A model generated the notes under the pieces. That model was given only the letters and a program-made list of their open reading frames with translations, searched no databases and had not been told where the DNA came from. This document shows, piece by piece, positions 12,001 through 34,709 of a stretch of DNA of 64,000 nucleotides. The stretch is from Zeus faber (Eukaryota; Chordata; Actinopteri; Zeiformes; Zeidae), in contig OY482850.1 of assembly GCA_960531495.1 (NCBI GenBank), positions 7,090,587-7,154,586 on the forward strand. The letters run 5' to 3'. Every line of letters starts with the position of its first letter. The stretch's first letter is position 1. Made by a program: the position numbers and the translations under genes.

Positions 12001-13795
12001 AGGTCCACCTGTTTTGAGTGGCCTCGTCTCCTGGCTGTGCCAACTTCAACCTGAAAAATCATGCAGCGCAAGGGCAAGGTCAGTACAGTGAAGACACCAT
12101 ACGCTTCATTCAAATAAATTTCTATGTAGACAACGGTCTGACAGGTGTTCAAACTGTAAAGGAAGCTATCCAACTTGTCAAAGATTCAAGAGAACTTTGC
12201 TGCACTGGCAAGTTAAGACTCCACAAGTTTGTTTTCCAATTGTGAGAATGTGATGGTAACCATCCCAGAAGAAGAATGCGCCACAATCAAGGATCAAGAC
12301 ATGGCTTTGAGCTTACCGCACATGGAAAGAACTTTTGGAGTGGAGTGGTGCATCACATCTGACTCATTCAAATTCAGAGTTCAATTTAAACCCAATCCAC
12401 TAAGAAGAAGAGGAGTGTGCTCAACCCTAGCCTCTACGTACGATCTCCTAGGATTCATGACACCCTTTGTCCTTTTGGGGAAACAGATACTTCAGCAAAT
12501 GTGCAGAGAGAAAGTCAACTGGGATGAGGACCTTCCAGAAAACCTAAGACCTCAGTGCGAGTCCTGGATTAGAGACCTACCCAATCTGGCTGCTTCTTAT
12601 CCTCAGTTTTGGCAAAGTCAAAAAGTATGAACTTCACAATTTTGCGGATGCAAGTGTCTCTGGATATGGTGTATGTACTTACCTGCGGGTCATTAACGAG
12701 TCTGACGAAGTCTATTGCTGTCTGGTAATGGGAAAGTCCAGAGTTTCTCCAACCAATGTCACGACTATTCTGAGTTTGGAACTCTCTGCGACAGTTGTTG
12801 CAGTTCGAACCAGCAACATGCTCCGGAATGTACTTGAAATCCAAGATATCCAAGCGTTCTTTTGGACGGATTCCTCAATAGTTCTTGACTACATAAACAA
12901 TGATGCCAGAAGGTTTCAAGTGTTTGTAACCAACCGCATACAGAGAATCAAGATAAATCTGCACAAAGCCTGAACAATGGGCTTATGTTGCTTCTGAGGA
13001 TAATACGGCAGATCATGCCTCTTGAGGTTTGACTGCAGAGCAACTTAAGACCTCAAACTGGTTCAGTGGAACGAAGTTTCTTTGGGAAAGGCAACTGCCT
13101 GACAGAGAACGCAAGGTGGGAGGAATCAAGGAACATGATCCTGAACTCACCAAGGCTTTTGTGTGTTACACAAAGGCAAAGAAGGATAGATCATTATTGG
13201 ATAGTCTATAGAAATTCTCTGATTGGTCAAGGGGAGTAAAAGCAGTTTCCACGTTGAAACAACGAGTCAAAGAATATAAGGGTGAAAAGCAAAGGACCAA
13301 CAAAGGTACAAGCTTGGAAGAAAGGAAAGAAGCAAAACTTGCTATCATTAAGCTAGTTCAAGAAGAGGAGAAGATAAGATGAAGAGCTTGAAATTAAGGA
13401 AAGTAGTTGCAAAGACCATAGACAGTAAACTGTACAAGTTGAGTCCATTCTTGGATAAAGAAGGTATCCTAAGGGTGGGTGGACACCTAAGTCAAGCCAC
13501 GTTACACCCACACGTGAAGCATCCAGCAATACTGCCAAAGAACAGCCACATAAGAGCTTTACTTATCAAGCACATTCATGAAAAGGTACATCCACAGGGA
13601 CGTGAAATGACAATGAATGAACCGCAAGCTACTCGAGGTTGGATCCTGGGATGCAGCAGTGCAGCCTCGTCACACATCTACAAATGTATTAAGTGTAGAA
13701 AGTACAGAAGACATCCGGAAGAACAAGAATGGATGATACACCACAAGATGGAATGGAAACAACTCCACCCTTCACTTACACCAGTATTGACTGTT

Positions 13796-15694
13796 CGGCA
13801 GACAAAGGGGCGGCACGGTTCCCTTTTCCCGCGGCAACCAAGCTGCCTCGAATCGGCCCAATCAGCGCACACACAGTGCTGATTGGTCCAAATCAAGGCA
13901 GGGAGTTTTCTTAGCGTTTTGTCTGTTTTACACAGGGGATCGGCGCACGGGCTTGTGAGCAGCCCAAGAGCGGAACGCTATTCCTCCTGCTCCCCAAAGG
14001 ACTATTAACAACCATTGTAGAATAGCTCCTCAGATATATACAGTATATATATATATACACACACACTCACAAAAAAGTTAGGGATATTTGGCTTTCAGGG
14101 GAAAATGTAAAAAGTTCACCCTACAGTGATATTATATCATGAAAGTAGGGCATTTAAGTAGAAGCATGCAATGGTGATTTCCTCATCTCAAACAATTTAT
14201 TGAAACAAAAGCCAACAACAGTGGTGGGTTTACCACAACAAAAATGTCAATGTCTCAATAACTTGTCATGTGTCCTTGAGCATCAATTACAGCTTGACAA
14301 CGATGTCTCATGCTGTTCACAAGTCAACTTATTGTCTGCTGAGGCCTGGCCCCCCACTCTTCTTGAAGGGCGGCCCTCAGGTCATTGAGGTTCTGGGGTA
14401 CAGAGTTACGAGCCGCTACACTGCCACTCAGCTGATCCCATAGGTTTTCTATGGGATTCAGGTCTGGAGAAAGTGCAGGCCACTCCATTTGAGGTACCCC
14501 AGTCTCCAGCAGCCGTTCCCTAATGATGCCACCTCGATGAGCTGGAGTATTGTCGTCCATGAAGATGAAAAAGGCCTGTGTTGTTCATGCAGGGGCACAA
14601 TGACTGTATTAATGATGTTATTCAGGTAGTATGGGCTTGTCACTGTACCATTCACAAAGTGTAGGGCAGTTCTGTATTGACTAGACACACCTGCCCACAC
14701 TGTAACACCACCACCACCAAATGCTCATCTGGTGACAACAGTGGCTGATGCATAGCGCTCTCCTTGACATCTCCAACATCGTTGGCGGCCATCATTTCTC
14801 AACGTGAATTGACTTTCATCAGAGAACAGCACTGAGGCCACTGGTCCCTCATCCAGTGTAAATGCTCCCTGGCCCATGCAAGACGATGGTGCCTGTGCCT
14901 GGTGGTGTGGTCAGGTACCCCTGCAGGTCGTCTAGCACGCAGACCACGCTGATGTCAACGGTTTTGAATGGTCTGACGTGACACTTGGGTGCCTCTCACC
15001 TCCCTTAAATGTGCCTGGAGTTGAGTGGCATTCATCATCCGGTTCCGCAGGGCACTGTTCACAATGAAGCGCTCATCAGTGTGGGATGTGGCCAAAGGAC
15101 GTCCACTTCTATGCCTTTCTGTGACTCTTCCAGTCTCTGTATCTCTGTTGCAACCTGCTGATGTCACTCTTTGACACTCTAAGCTCAGTGGCCACTTCCC
15201 TCTGAGAACATCCTGTTTGAAGCCTGGCAAGGGCGAGGTACTGTTGATCAATTGTTAGCTGTTGTCTTGGTCTCATGATGTCAAAATGTGAACAGCATGA
15301 TGGACTGTTTAAATACCAATTATAATTGAACCAGGAAATGTACTGGTCGATTCATGGATCAAACACCTGTTGTGAATTTTGCCGTTCAGCTTCTTGTCAG
15401 AGAACAGCAAGTTGTCCAAAAACTACTGAAACATTGAACATTGGAAATGTGCTTTCAAAAGTTTAGAGAAGGTCAAATTAAGTTCACCTGTAAAGGTTAT
15501 AGTGCATTTTAGGTTCATCCTGAAATTTCACCCGAAAGCCTAATATCCCTAACTTTTTGTGAGAAGTGTATATATAATTGTGGCCTTCGTGCCATACTGA
15601 AATGGACAATAAAACTCAAGCCATGTTGGCGCACCACAGCCAGAAAGACTCTCCTTCCCTGAACCCCTAACTTTGGGGAGAAACCCCCACAGAA
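13796..15694. mobile_element. LTR-like insert inside the BEL integrase region (itself split by Tc1)
   Basis: BEL sequence stops at TGTT (13792-13795) and resumes after another TGTT (15695-15698) within what was a GACTGTTTTGGTCC integrase stretch. The foreign part is 13796-14057 plus 15569-15694. It has two CCAAT-type words (CCAATCAGC and GATTGG) early and an AATAAA late (near 15608), which fits a solo LTR. The exact ends and target duplication length (4 or 5 bp) are uncertain. Confidence 0.6.
14058..15568 (-). mobile_element. Tc1-like DNA transposon with inactivated transposase
   Basis: Terminal inverted repeats share CACAAAAAGTTAGGGATATT and lie next to TA dinucleotides at both ends. On the minus strand, transposase pieces occur in order: a helix-turn-helix start near 15275-14955 (LARLQTGCSQREVAT, then HLREVRGTQVSRQTI), a middle part, and the DDE part at 14560-14324 (DDNTPAHR, then SPDLNPIENLWD). 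Frameshifts and stops separate these pieces, so the copy is dead. Confidence 0.9.
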
Positions 15695-16732
15695 TGTTTT
15701 GGTCCGATCTATGTTAAAGAAGGAAAAAAAGATCTCAAAACATACGGTCTCCTATTACCTGTCTATGTTCAAGGACCATACACATAGAGATGATTGACAT
15801 GAAAACTGATGCATTTATCAATGCTTTAAGAGCGTTCATTACCAGAAGAGATGTTTGTCAACTGAGGTGTGACCAAGGAACCAAATTTGTTGGTGCAAGG
15901 AGAGAGTTTGCAGAACTCATGAAAGGAGTCGATCAAGAAAGAGTGAAGGCTCTAGGATGCAAATTTCTTATGAACCCTCCAGCAGCAAGCCATATGGACG
16001 GCATCTGGGAGAAGCAGATAAGAACCATAAGGAGCAGCTCTCTAAGGACATTCCTGGATGAGGTTATGGCCATCATTAAGAGCAGGCCACTAATCGCTGA
16101 ATGACCCATCCGGACCAGAACCTTTAACTCTGAATCACATTCTTACAATGAAGTCAAAAATCATTCTGCCCCCACCTGGGCAATTTGTCGGAGAAGATCT
16201 TTATCTCCAAAAGAGGTGGCACCGAGTACAGTATTTTTCTCATGAATTTTGGACTTAATGGAAGAAAGAATATCTTTTGAACTTACAACCAAGACAAAAG
16301 ATGCACAAGAATAGAAGGAACTTGAAGGTGAAGGACATCGTCCTTCTACAAGATGATTTGGCACCAGGCAATGAATGGAAGCTGGCCAGAATCACAGAAG
16401 TCAATCCAGGGTCAGATGATAGGGTCAGAAAGCTAAGATTGCAGGTTAGTGACACAACATTTGTTGAAAAGGGGAAATCCACAACCGTGTTCATTGAAAG
16501 ACCTGTACAGAAAGTTGTTAATCTGCTTGAGGCAGAATAAGGTATTTAAAGTTTTGCCTGAAATTCCATGTTAAATGGTTAATTACAGGAAATGTTTTAT
16601 TAAAAGGTTGAAATGTTTACTTGCAACTATTGCATTTAGAGAAATCCCACATTATGGTTTGTATGATTTGGTGGTAGTGTAACTGTTGACATTATATTGG
16701 TTACCTTTGTCATAATTTGTATGCCTATAATA

Positions 16733-17006
16733 TTAGTTTACTTTTTGGGACCAATAATTGAGTATTCATTTCAGTTACTGTAATTTATTTATATATTGCT
16801 TCATTTAGTAGGACTTTTATTTTGAAAGGCTCAGCTGGGATGCACTCGCATGAGTGCGACGCTTACTCTATTCCAGTCAGAAGCAGCTAGCACGAACTTG
16901 GTGTATGCGTGGGTGAAAAGTTAACTGGTCAGGAAGGACTTGAATATAAGATGAAAATCGTCAGGAGAGGATGTAAATGGTTTCAAGGAAGATTCGAAGC
17001 CTGCAG
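16733..17006 (+). mobile_element. BEL/Pao 3' LTR, truncated
   Basis: It matches the first ~290 bp of the LTR at 8537. The match ends abruptly at about 17006, so the polyadenylation half of the LTR is missing. The next bases belong to an unrelated retrovirus-like remnant. Confidence 0.75.
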
Positions 17007-17009
17007 AAG

Positions 17010-17690
17010 TTTACTTTGACTCAATCTCAATTGAGTGGGTGCAGTCGAAGGTTCAAATAGTTTGTTGTAGTACTGCTAGCTGCTGCCATGGCCGCTGGGT
17101 GTCTTTAACATGGCACTCTCCACATTCATGCTCCCTGATGTCAGACATGTTACGCGACATCGGATTCTCAGTAGACAGCCTAGCCACAGGTAGGATTCCC
17201 CCATATCTTATCCCTCTGTTACTGGTACAGGTTATTTTAACTGCTGCCACCAGTGAAATAGTCACACCCCTTCAGGCCCACCTAGCTTATACATTAGGGA
17301 AGGCTGTACTCATCTACGTTAAATCAGAAGATCGGTCAATTTACCAATTGTGGCCTCCGAGAATATTAACAAGCTAAAAGACGTGGCTAACATGCACAAC
17401 GCACATTAAAGTGCATCTGCGCATCTGCGCACTCACCAAAGAGATCCATTACCTGTGCCCCAGCAAGCCATTCATACGCACCAGTACTGATGGAATCTGC
17501 GGTCTCAAACCAGTGACAACAGCCGATGCCCAGCAACAACCAGACCTCGATCCCAGGTCACCACAACTCAGCTGATATTGTATGAGGTCACTGGCTAGTT
17601 TACACTCCTGCGAGAACAGCTACCCTGACCTACCCCTGGGATTATTAAAGTATTTCTGATTCTGATTCTGATTCTGATAACCACCATGAG
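17010..17690 (+). mobile_element. Probable endogenous retrovirus envelope-like remnant
   Basis: The frame at 17039-17377 and the next few hundred bases resemble a protein recurrent in fish endogenous retrovirus-like loci, with short recognisable words (VTPLQAHLAYTLG; CPSKPFIR). Several stops and frame changes break it, so it is non-functional. It ends at a GATTCTGATTCTG simple run at 17656-17680. The envelope assignment is from memory of fish loci and is tentative. Confidence 0.4.
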
Positions 17691-20265
17691 ACCATCACCC
17701 ACGACGTAAGAAATCCGAACAGCAGAGTGCTCCCAATGAACTGGAGACAGTTGAGGAAGATAACCCTGCTATCCGAGAATTTGTAACTTTCTAAGTTAGA
17801 ATCCATTATTCAGCCTTTTCATATAATAGTTTTGTCCTTTACTTATAACACTCAGGGAACCGACACAAACTCTGATCATGATAAGCTGTTATTGTACCAC
17901 CTGTTCCACTCTCCATGATTGTCCTCATCTTATCGGCCCGAAGCTCCCTGGACAATGAACATCTAACCAAGTGGGCGATATGTAGCAGACAATTCCCTCA
18001 TAAAACTGGATTCCTTTTTGACCCCTCGCAGACCTTCCAGGTTTTGAACTCTAGTCTCACGATAAGGAACACTGTTTTACTGCTGTGAGGCTCAAACACA
18101 CAAGCTGTGTGTGGAGAACTGTCATTTTTTCATAAGTTGTTTAATGCCCGCAACGTAAAAAGGTATGAATAACACTAACCAGAGAGGAACTGGACACTCC
18201 ACCACTGTAAAGGGAGATGGTCAAATGCGTTACAAGGATTAGCAGTGAGATGTAAAATTACTTAGTGACCCGTAGGGGGTCAGTAAACTGCAAACCCCTC
18301 TACCCCTCCTTTGTTACAATGTTGGTATCCATTCATGCATAAATATAACAAAGGGACAATTTCACACTTTCCTATGTGTAACCTTCTTTCCGTAGACCTT
18401 CTTGGGAACACACACACACACACAGGACAAACACCCAATCAACCCCCTTCTATCACAACAACACTATCTCTGAGATTTTCCAGGCCCACCATAAAACTAG
18501 GATCTACATTTCCGACAAAAGTTCCCACAGTGCATCCCGCATTTAAGAACAGAAGCAGTATACATATGTGTTATGTTGGAGAATTCTCACTGCGTGGTCA
18601 GTTGGGTAAACCTGTTTTGCTACAGGAAACAGAGTATTACAGATTTTTATTCTCAGAATAAAGAGAAAGATACAGATGCACTTCAAAACAGTGATGCTGC
18701 TCATTCTACCCTAGCGTCCGTCAAAGAGGCCTATATACCGATGAGAGGCTGCGTGCCATTGGTTAGGTGTGATTCACAAGACTGTGCCCCCAATCACATC
18801 ACCTCCTGGTGTTTCCTTCATACAATGATTTAACAGTCAAACTCTGGTCACAGATACAATCCTACTGTGCTACAAAACAAACCATAATGCTCTGGCAAGC
18901 CCCCTGGGGTTATTCTTATCTACATACACAATTGAGTGAAGATGGAATGTGGTCTGGTCTTGTGACAATACAGTATTATTTTAAAGAACAGTGTCTCTGA
19001 ACAGCTCTGAGTGAGTCGTTAAAAACCCATGACAATGTATTTTAAAAAGCTACGTAAGACATGAAAAACGCACTTGTCTTACATAAAACATGAAACATCA
19101 TTCAAAGCATTGGTAATTTGCATTTTCTGTCACACTCCCTCCTTTTGTTCCTAATGGAACAATACCTCAAGGAAAATGCAATAATGCTAAGATTTTCATA
19201 TAATTGAAGGAAAGGGATCAGAAAATGACATAAAATTGAATACAATATAATTATACTGCAGAGATATCCCACAAATTCTGCCTCATTGAAATCAACTGGG
19301 AAACACATGTCTAATATAAAACACATAACCATAAATATATAAAAGATAAAAATAAAAAACATCCCAGAGAGAATCCCAGGACATCTCCACCTCAAATTGG
19401 CCAAAACTCTTTTCCCACATTTAACTACCGAAGAGTTAAATACCAATAAGGGTTTATCTACACTATACTATGACAACACACTACAGAAAAACCCAAGTTG
19501 CACTGGTGGGTATCCTGTGTGAGGCCATTCTACAATTCTAATCAGAAAACAAAAAACATCATGAACCAGATTATAGAATAAATGAATATGGAGAAATTCC
19601 ACAAATACTTTATGCTATGAAGATTAAGCAATGGTTATCACTTAATAATGCAACAACAAAATTCATTGTGTGAACACAATGACTAATAATAATGACATCC
19701 TATAAGTAAGGATAAACATAATTAGACAAACATCTTCCCATCTCAACATCTCAATGTCTTATCGTCTCTGTCATCATCATAAGTGGTTTCATCATGTAGA
19801 TAACGATCATCTAGTGGTATGGAGACAAACTGTGCCGGCATCATATTAGTAATTATCTTGCAAAGGATAGGTATAATTCACGCTAGGCAGCAGCAGAGCA
19901 TCAAACACATTGTCAGCTTGGTCTTTCATTGAGTCATCACTTAACTCTTTCATAGTTTGTGTGACTAAAAACAAATTCCCTGATTGTACATCATTGGCAT
20001 ATCTAACATAATTGGTGCGCAAATGCCTACCCAGTTCTTGGGTAGATTTGCATGATAAGTTACTTCTTTTCACCACACTCTTCTTTAATTCAATCATTCA
20101 ATCATTCGAATGTGGACTCCACTGGACTCCATGATTCTCTGTCTTTGTCATTTGTTGTGTGTTTTAAAAAGCCACGTAAGATACAAAAAAGGCTGTTGAC
20201 TGACATAAGACATATGAAACATCATTCAAAGCATTGATCATCTGGATTTTCCCTCACAGTTATTC
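17691..20265. other. Retrovirus-like or repeat-derived region, unresolved
   Basis: No intact gene is seen. A ~100-bp segment at 19030-19133 is repeated in the same orientation at 20153-20255 (shared ATGAAACATCATTCAAAGCATTG), about 1.1 kb apart, which could be LTR ends. A CA run is at 18408-18424. A minus-strand ORF of 83 codons (20097-19846) matches nothing I recognise. Confidence 0.35.
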
Positions 20266-22373
20266 ATTAAATCAGCCAGTAACCAAAGTAATCGTAATAT
20301 GCAAATGTTTTTATTCAGCTAGCTGGACTGGGACAAAAAATTGGCCCTGGAATTTTTGGCCTAGACAGGCCAGTGCGGGAGGAGGGAGCTCATGAGGAGG
20401 GTGAGCGTTGAATTGCCGGTGTGTGTGTGTGTTTCTTTAGGGATGGGGGAAACGTGCATACCTGATAACATATCATTCCGTTAATATGCCATTCTAAAAT
20501 GTGTCATATTTTTATGATGTGTGCATTCCTTTATAAAGACGAAACATAAATCACTGAGATCGTGCTGCGGAGTTGCGGAGCCACGGCACCTGACCTGGGA
20601 ACCAGAGGAAAGAAGAGGATGGGTGGGGCCGAGTAAGACGCTGGACGTCGAGGACGTGAGGGGAAGGGTTAAAATGTATTTTAGTCATGTGTTGTTGCTG
20701 CCATCAAGTTGCTGGAGATAATAAGTGTTCCTCCCTCTTCTATCCGTTGGGTCTTTAAACAGGAAGTAAACTTAAAAAAAGACGTTAGAACCAGCGGAGA
20801 ACATGTCCCACAGCACCGTCAGCAGAATTCTCAATAACAACTCGATAAGAATTGTGCGGCGCTCGACAGCGAGAGGAGTTGGCAGGGGCTTTGCAAGATG
20901 AAAATAAGAACAATAAAAAAATAGTGAAACCAAACCCAATGTCATTTATTGACAGTACCCATATTTCCTCGAATAGTGACCGGGGCTTTTATTCACCTCA
21001 GCTCCCGTTTGGGTGCCGTGCTCCATAAAAACAAATACATCTAAAATAAACTGAACTGAACAGAACATGTGTTTGTTGCGGGTTTTTTTTTACGTCTTTA
21101 TTAACACAACCAACTACTGAGACTACTGACTGTGAGAGTTTTATTTTGAGTATTGTAGACTTTTGAAATAACTGTGTGCTCACTCACATACGGGGTCGTA
21201 CTAATATTTTTCCTCTTTTTGTTTTACTCCCCCTTAACGTTAAATCGGGGGGTTTTTTTTGTTCGTATTAAAATGCGTGATTTGGCCACAAGAGAGCTCT
21301 GTTGTGTCCACTTGAGTTCAGCTGTTCGGAGTGAACTACGGATATCTGATGCTTTTCTGTCCTGACAAGTATAATATTCTGCAATATATTTGTATAACAA
21401 TAACAATATGTCTAATATGTATAACAATAATATTTTCTACCCCCCACTCTGTATTATCTTTTTGAGTCTTCTTTTATTTTGACTGTATTTATATTACTCT
21501 TATTCCCTTAATGCATTACGTTTTAGGAATCAGTTAGTTAGCTATTATGTTCGGTTTGGTAACTATAGTTCATCATCTCCGGATGCGTTGTAAAGACATT
21601 TCACTGCATATATATATATATATATATATGAACGTGTGTGCATATGACAAATAAACCTCTTCATGAATGTTGAAACTTGAAATAAATGGTAGATTACAAA
21701 ACTAGTCACACAAGTCCTTTAGGTTTTACCTTTGCCTTGAAAACCACTTTTCCGTTCCTAGAGTGGGACGGCATCCTCACAGCTGACCGCTGACCACGGC
21801 ACTGTCAAATACTGTGTTCGAACAGAAAGGAAGCACCAATGCGCCTGTGCAACTTTCTTAACCGCTTTTTTTTCCTAACAAAGTTAACAAACCTCTGCGA
21901 ATAAACAACGCTCGTATATATATATTTTTTTTTTTTCGTTAACGAAAGATTGAGCAGTATCAAAAACCCACAAGTCAAAGACGGCAAAGGAATGAGGAGC
22001 AACGCGCCAAAAGGCAAGCGTCGTTTCCATGTTATGACCTTGGGGTGTCGTTGGGTGGCGGCAGTGAAACGCTTGGGACAAAGAAGCCGCTTCATCCACT
22101 TCCGGGTCGTGAACCAGCCGTCAGACGCCCTATGTGGTTAGCGACGAAGGCGGCGCCGTGAGCTGAGCCGGGGCTCTGGGGTGTTTGTTTATCAGTGGAA
22201 GCCTTCTGAGTTCTAGTGCCCCCCACGGAGCTACTTCCTCACTGAACCGAACGAGGCGTGCAGTTAAATGCCCCTTCAGCTTGGACTGAAGACTTGATAT
22301 TACGCTGGTTTTATCCTGCCCCCTTCTGTTATCCACACACACACACACACACACACACACAACCCGCTGCGAG
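20266..22373. other. Intergenic sequence upstream of ccdc77
   Basis: No gene is seen. An (AT)n run is at 21606-21631. It is embedded in a repeat tail (about 21585-21690, TTTCACTGCATATAT then AATAAACCTCTT) that recurs near 57095-57175. A TATTTCCTCGAATAGTGACC word near 20965 has the look of a teleost interspersed repeat. A CA run (22334-22361) lies just before the ccdc77 start codon, in the likely 5' UTR. Confidence 0.5.
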
Positions 22374-28565
<6,192 letters not shown>

Positions 28566-28738
28566 GAACAGGCCACGAATAATTCTATGATTGTAAAATG
28601 TGTGTAGACTTATGATTACTAGGTGATTTGCTATGCAAAGTTTAACACTGTCGTGAATATTTATGTTTTATTCTTGAGACTGTCGGGGTATTCTTGAAAC
28701 TAGACTACTTAATTTTTCTATTTTGTACTTTTGTAATG

Positions 28739-28744
28739 AATAAA
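28739..28744 (+). terminator. ccdc77 polyadenylation signal AATAAA
   Basis: A canonical hexamer 174 bp after the ccdc77 stop codon, and the first AATAAA downstream of it. Confidence 0.7.
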
Positions 28745-30213
28745 AATATTTGATTACATTTTGATACTTTATGGGTCATGGCTGAATGCCTGAAAATAGT
28801 TTTTTAACCTACAGTCGGTAAATTTGTTATTCAAATTGAAATGATATTACATAATAATCAGTCTTGCATAGCCAGACCTTTCTCAACACTTCATCTGGCT
28901 CAACCCACTGTCATTCTGAACCTGTTTCGGTGGAATCTCTGCACGTGGGGAGGCAAGCTATGGCATTAAAATGGCGAAATCCCCACAAAGAACGCCACAT
29001 AAAACAGTAAAAGACGTATGGCTCACAACGCCAGACTTATCTCTACACTTTGTTTTAGCGGCGCTGTGCCACCGCTGGAGTTGTTTCACAGAGTGAAGGG
29101 GATGTTGAAAACGGTGACACGGATAGGGGAAGGGGCGGAGGCTGCCGACTGAAATAGTCGTCCGATGGCAGGATTTATACCGACAACCTACATCTGGTGG
29201 GTGACTACATAACTTACAACAGGTACATTTTCAGTAGAGTGATGAATAAATTCCTAATATGACTCAGAAATAAGCTCAGGTTTTTGGGGGAAAAAGCTAC
29301 AGTTTGTACATTTAGAATTAAAACTGAACTACATTCTGAAATACTTTGATAAGGAGTTTTTTTTCGTGGATTTTATTTTCAGTAACTTTCTTGGCAGGTC
29401 GAATGATACAGATTCTTTAATGACGCTGAGGTTAACTTGCATGGTGCATTCAAATTCCCCTGGATTTTTAGACCTTTTTTTTTTTTTTTGTACACGTAGA
29501 ATGCCTAAAACCGACTTATACCTGTCAAACCTGGACTAGATTGTAATAAGAAGCCCATATTGCATTTATGACCATTTCTGATTTGAAATCTGAAACAATC
29601 CAAGCTCGTTTTTCTCAATTAAATTGTTTCTATTTGTGTGGTATTTATTTCATCCGCATTTGGAACGTAAACATGGCTTCTCTGCCCCACGGAAGTACAG
29701 TTGATATTACCGTCACCACTTGACACTTTTGATTAACTGAAACTTTAGAGTCTATGTAGTCAATGTTTCCATAAACTTTCGATTCCTTGAAAAATCTCGA
29801 ATGAGTCACCCACAGCCTTGGGAAACTGGTTTGTTTATTCCGATTTGTGCCAGGAAAAAAAAAAAAAAAAACTCGGAGAACACAGCGACCTGCGTCTGGA
29901 GACTGGAATATACTTTCTACTCTTTCGCTATTTAATCATCCTATTTCTGTCTATTCCTCGATCAACATCTTTCGTTGCTCTTCTGATCAGATCTCTCCAC
30001 TCCTCCGCCGACCACCGGAGGGCCATTAAACGGAGGGGCCGCTGGTTCGGCTTCGTTGGCGGCGCTGAAACCTTCAAACCGAGCGAATCACTTCCAGTTC
30101 CCCCGTGACCCACGTGGCCTCGGTCCGACACAAGCCACGCCCCGCCCCCCCCCCCCCCTGTCAGAGCCGCCGCGGGTCCCTTCACGTCGCCACTTGACGA
30201 TCAACTCGCCTCC
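28745..30213. other. Intergenic sequence between ccdc77 and hdhd5
   Basis: Contains repeat-like sequence at about 28860-29250 (starting TTGCATAGCCAGACCTT) and dispersed family A copy 2 at 29443-29600. From about 30000 the sequence is GC-rich with a C run at 30146-30159, consistent with the hdhd5 promoter and 5' UTR. Confidence 0.5.
29443..29600 (+). repeat. Dispersed repeat family A, copy 2
   Basis: Begins GTGCATTCAAATTCCCC, runs through a T tract, and contains CTGTCAAACCTGGACTAG and CCCATATTGCATTTATGACC. It matches the other copies at 22857-23060 (opposite strand) and 43274-43462. Confidence 0.65.
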
Positions 30214-34664
<4,451 letters not shown>

Positions 34665-34682
34665 GGGCAGCGGCTTGAGCAT

Positions 34683-34709
34683 CCCCCCCCCCCCCCCCCC
34701 CCCCCCCCC
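34683..34709 (+). repeat. 27-bp poly-C run in hdhd5 3' UTR
   Basis: An uninterrupted run of 27 C begins 19 bases after the hdhd5 stop codon. Such runs are length-unstable and are often misassembled. Confidence 0.9.

Larger units (their letters stand above)
9046..16540 (+). mobile_element. Degraded BEL/Pao retrotransposon internal region (gag-pol)
   Basis: Fragments of one polyprotein lie in order on the plus strand, broken by stops and frameshifts. A gag-like start is at 9339 (MSEPSEST). A DUF1759-type gag domain lies at 10148-10549 (PVFSGDP, then WEILEERYGNP). Reverse transcriptase is at 11489-12245, with the BEL-characteristic GPDLTNTLVGVLC and MCDFERMFHQFHV. The Pao peptidase/RNase H-like region is at 12229-12973 (STYDLLGFMTPF). 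An integrase zinc-binding part is at 13379-13790, the integrase core at 15790-16104 (CDQGTKFVGARREF), and a DUF5641-like tail at 16277-16540. It is interrupted at 13796-15694 by other elements and cannot encode an intact protein. Confidence 0.9.

Noticed and set aside
14200-15300. Host gene on the minus strand within the BEL element
   Set aside because: The ORFs are pieces of a Tc1 transposase bounded by inverted repeats and TA.
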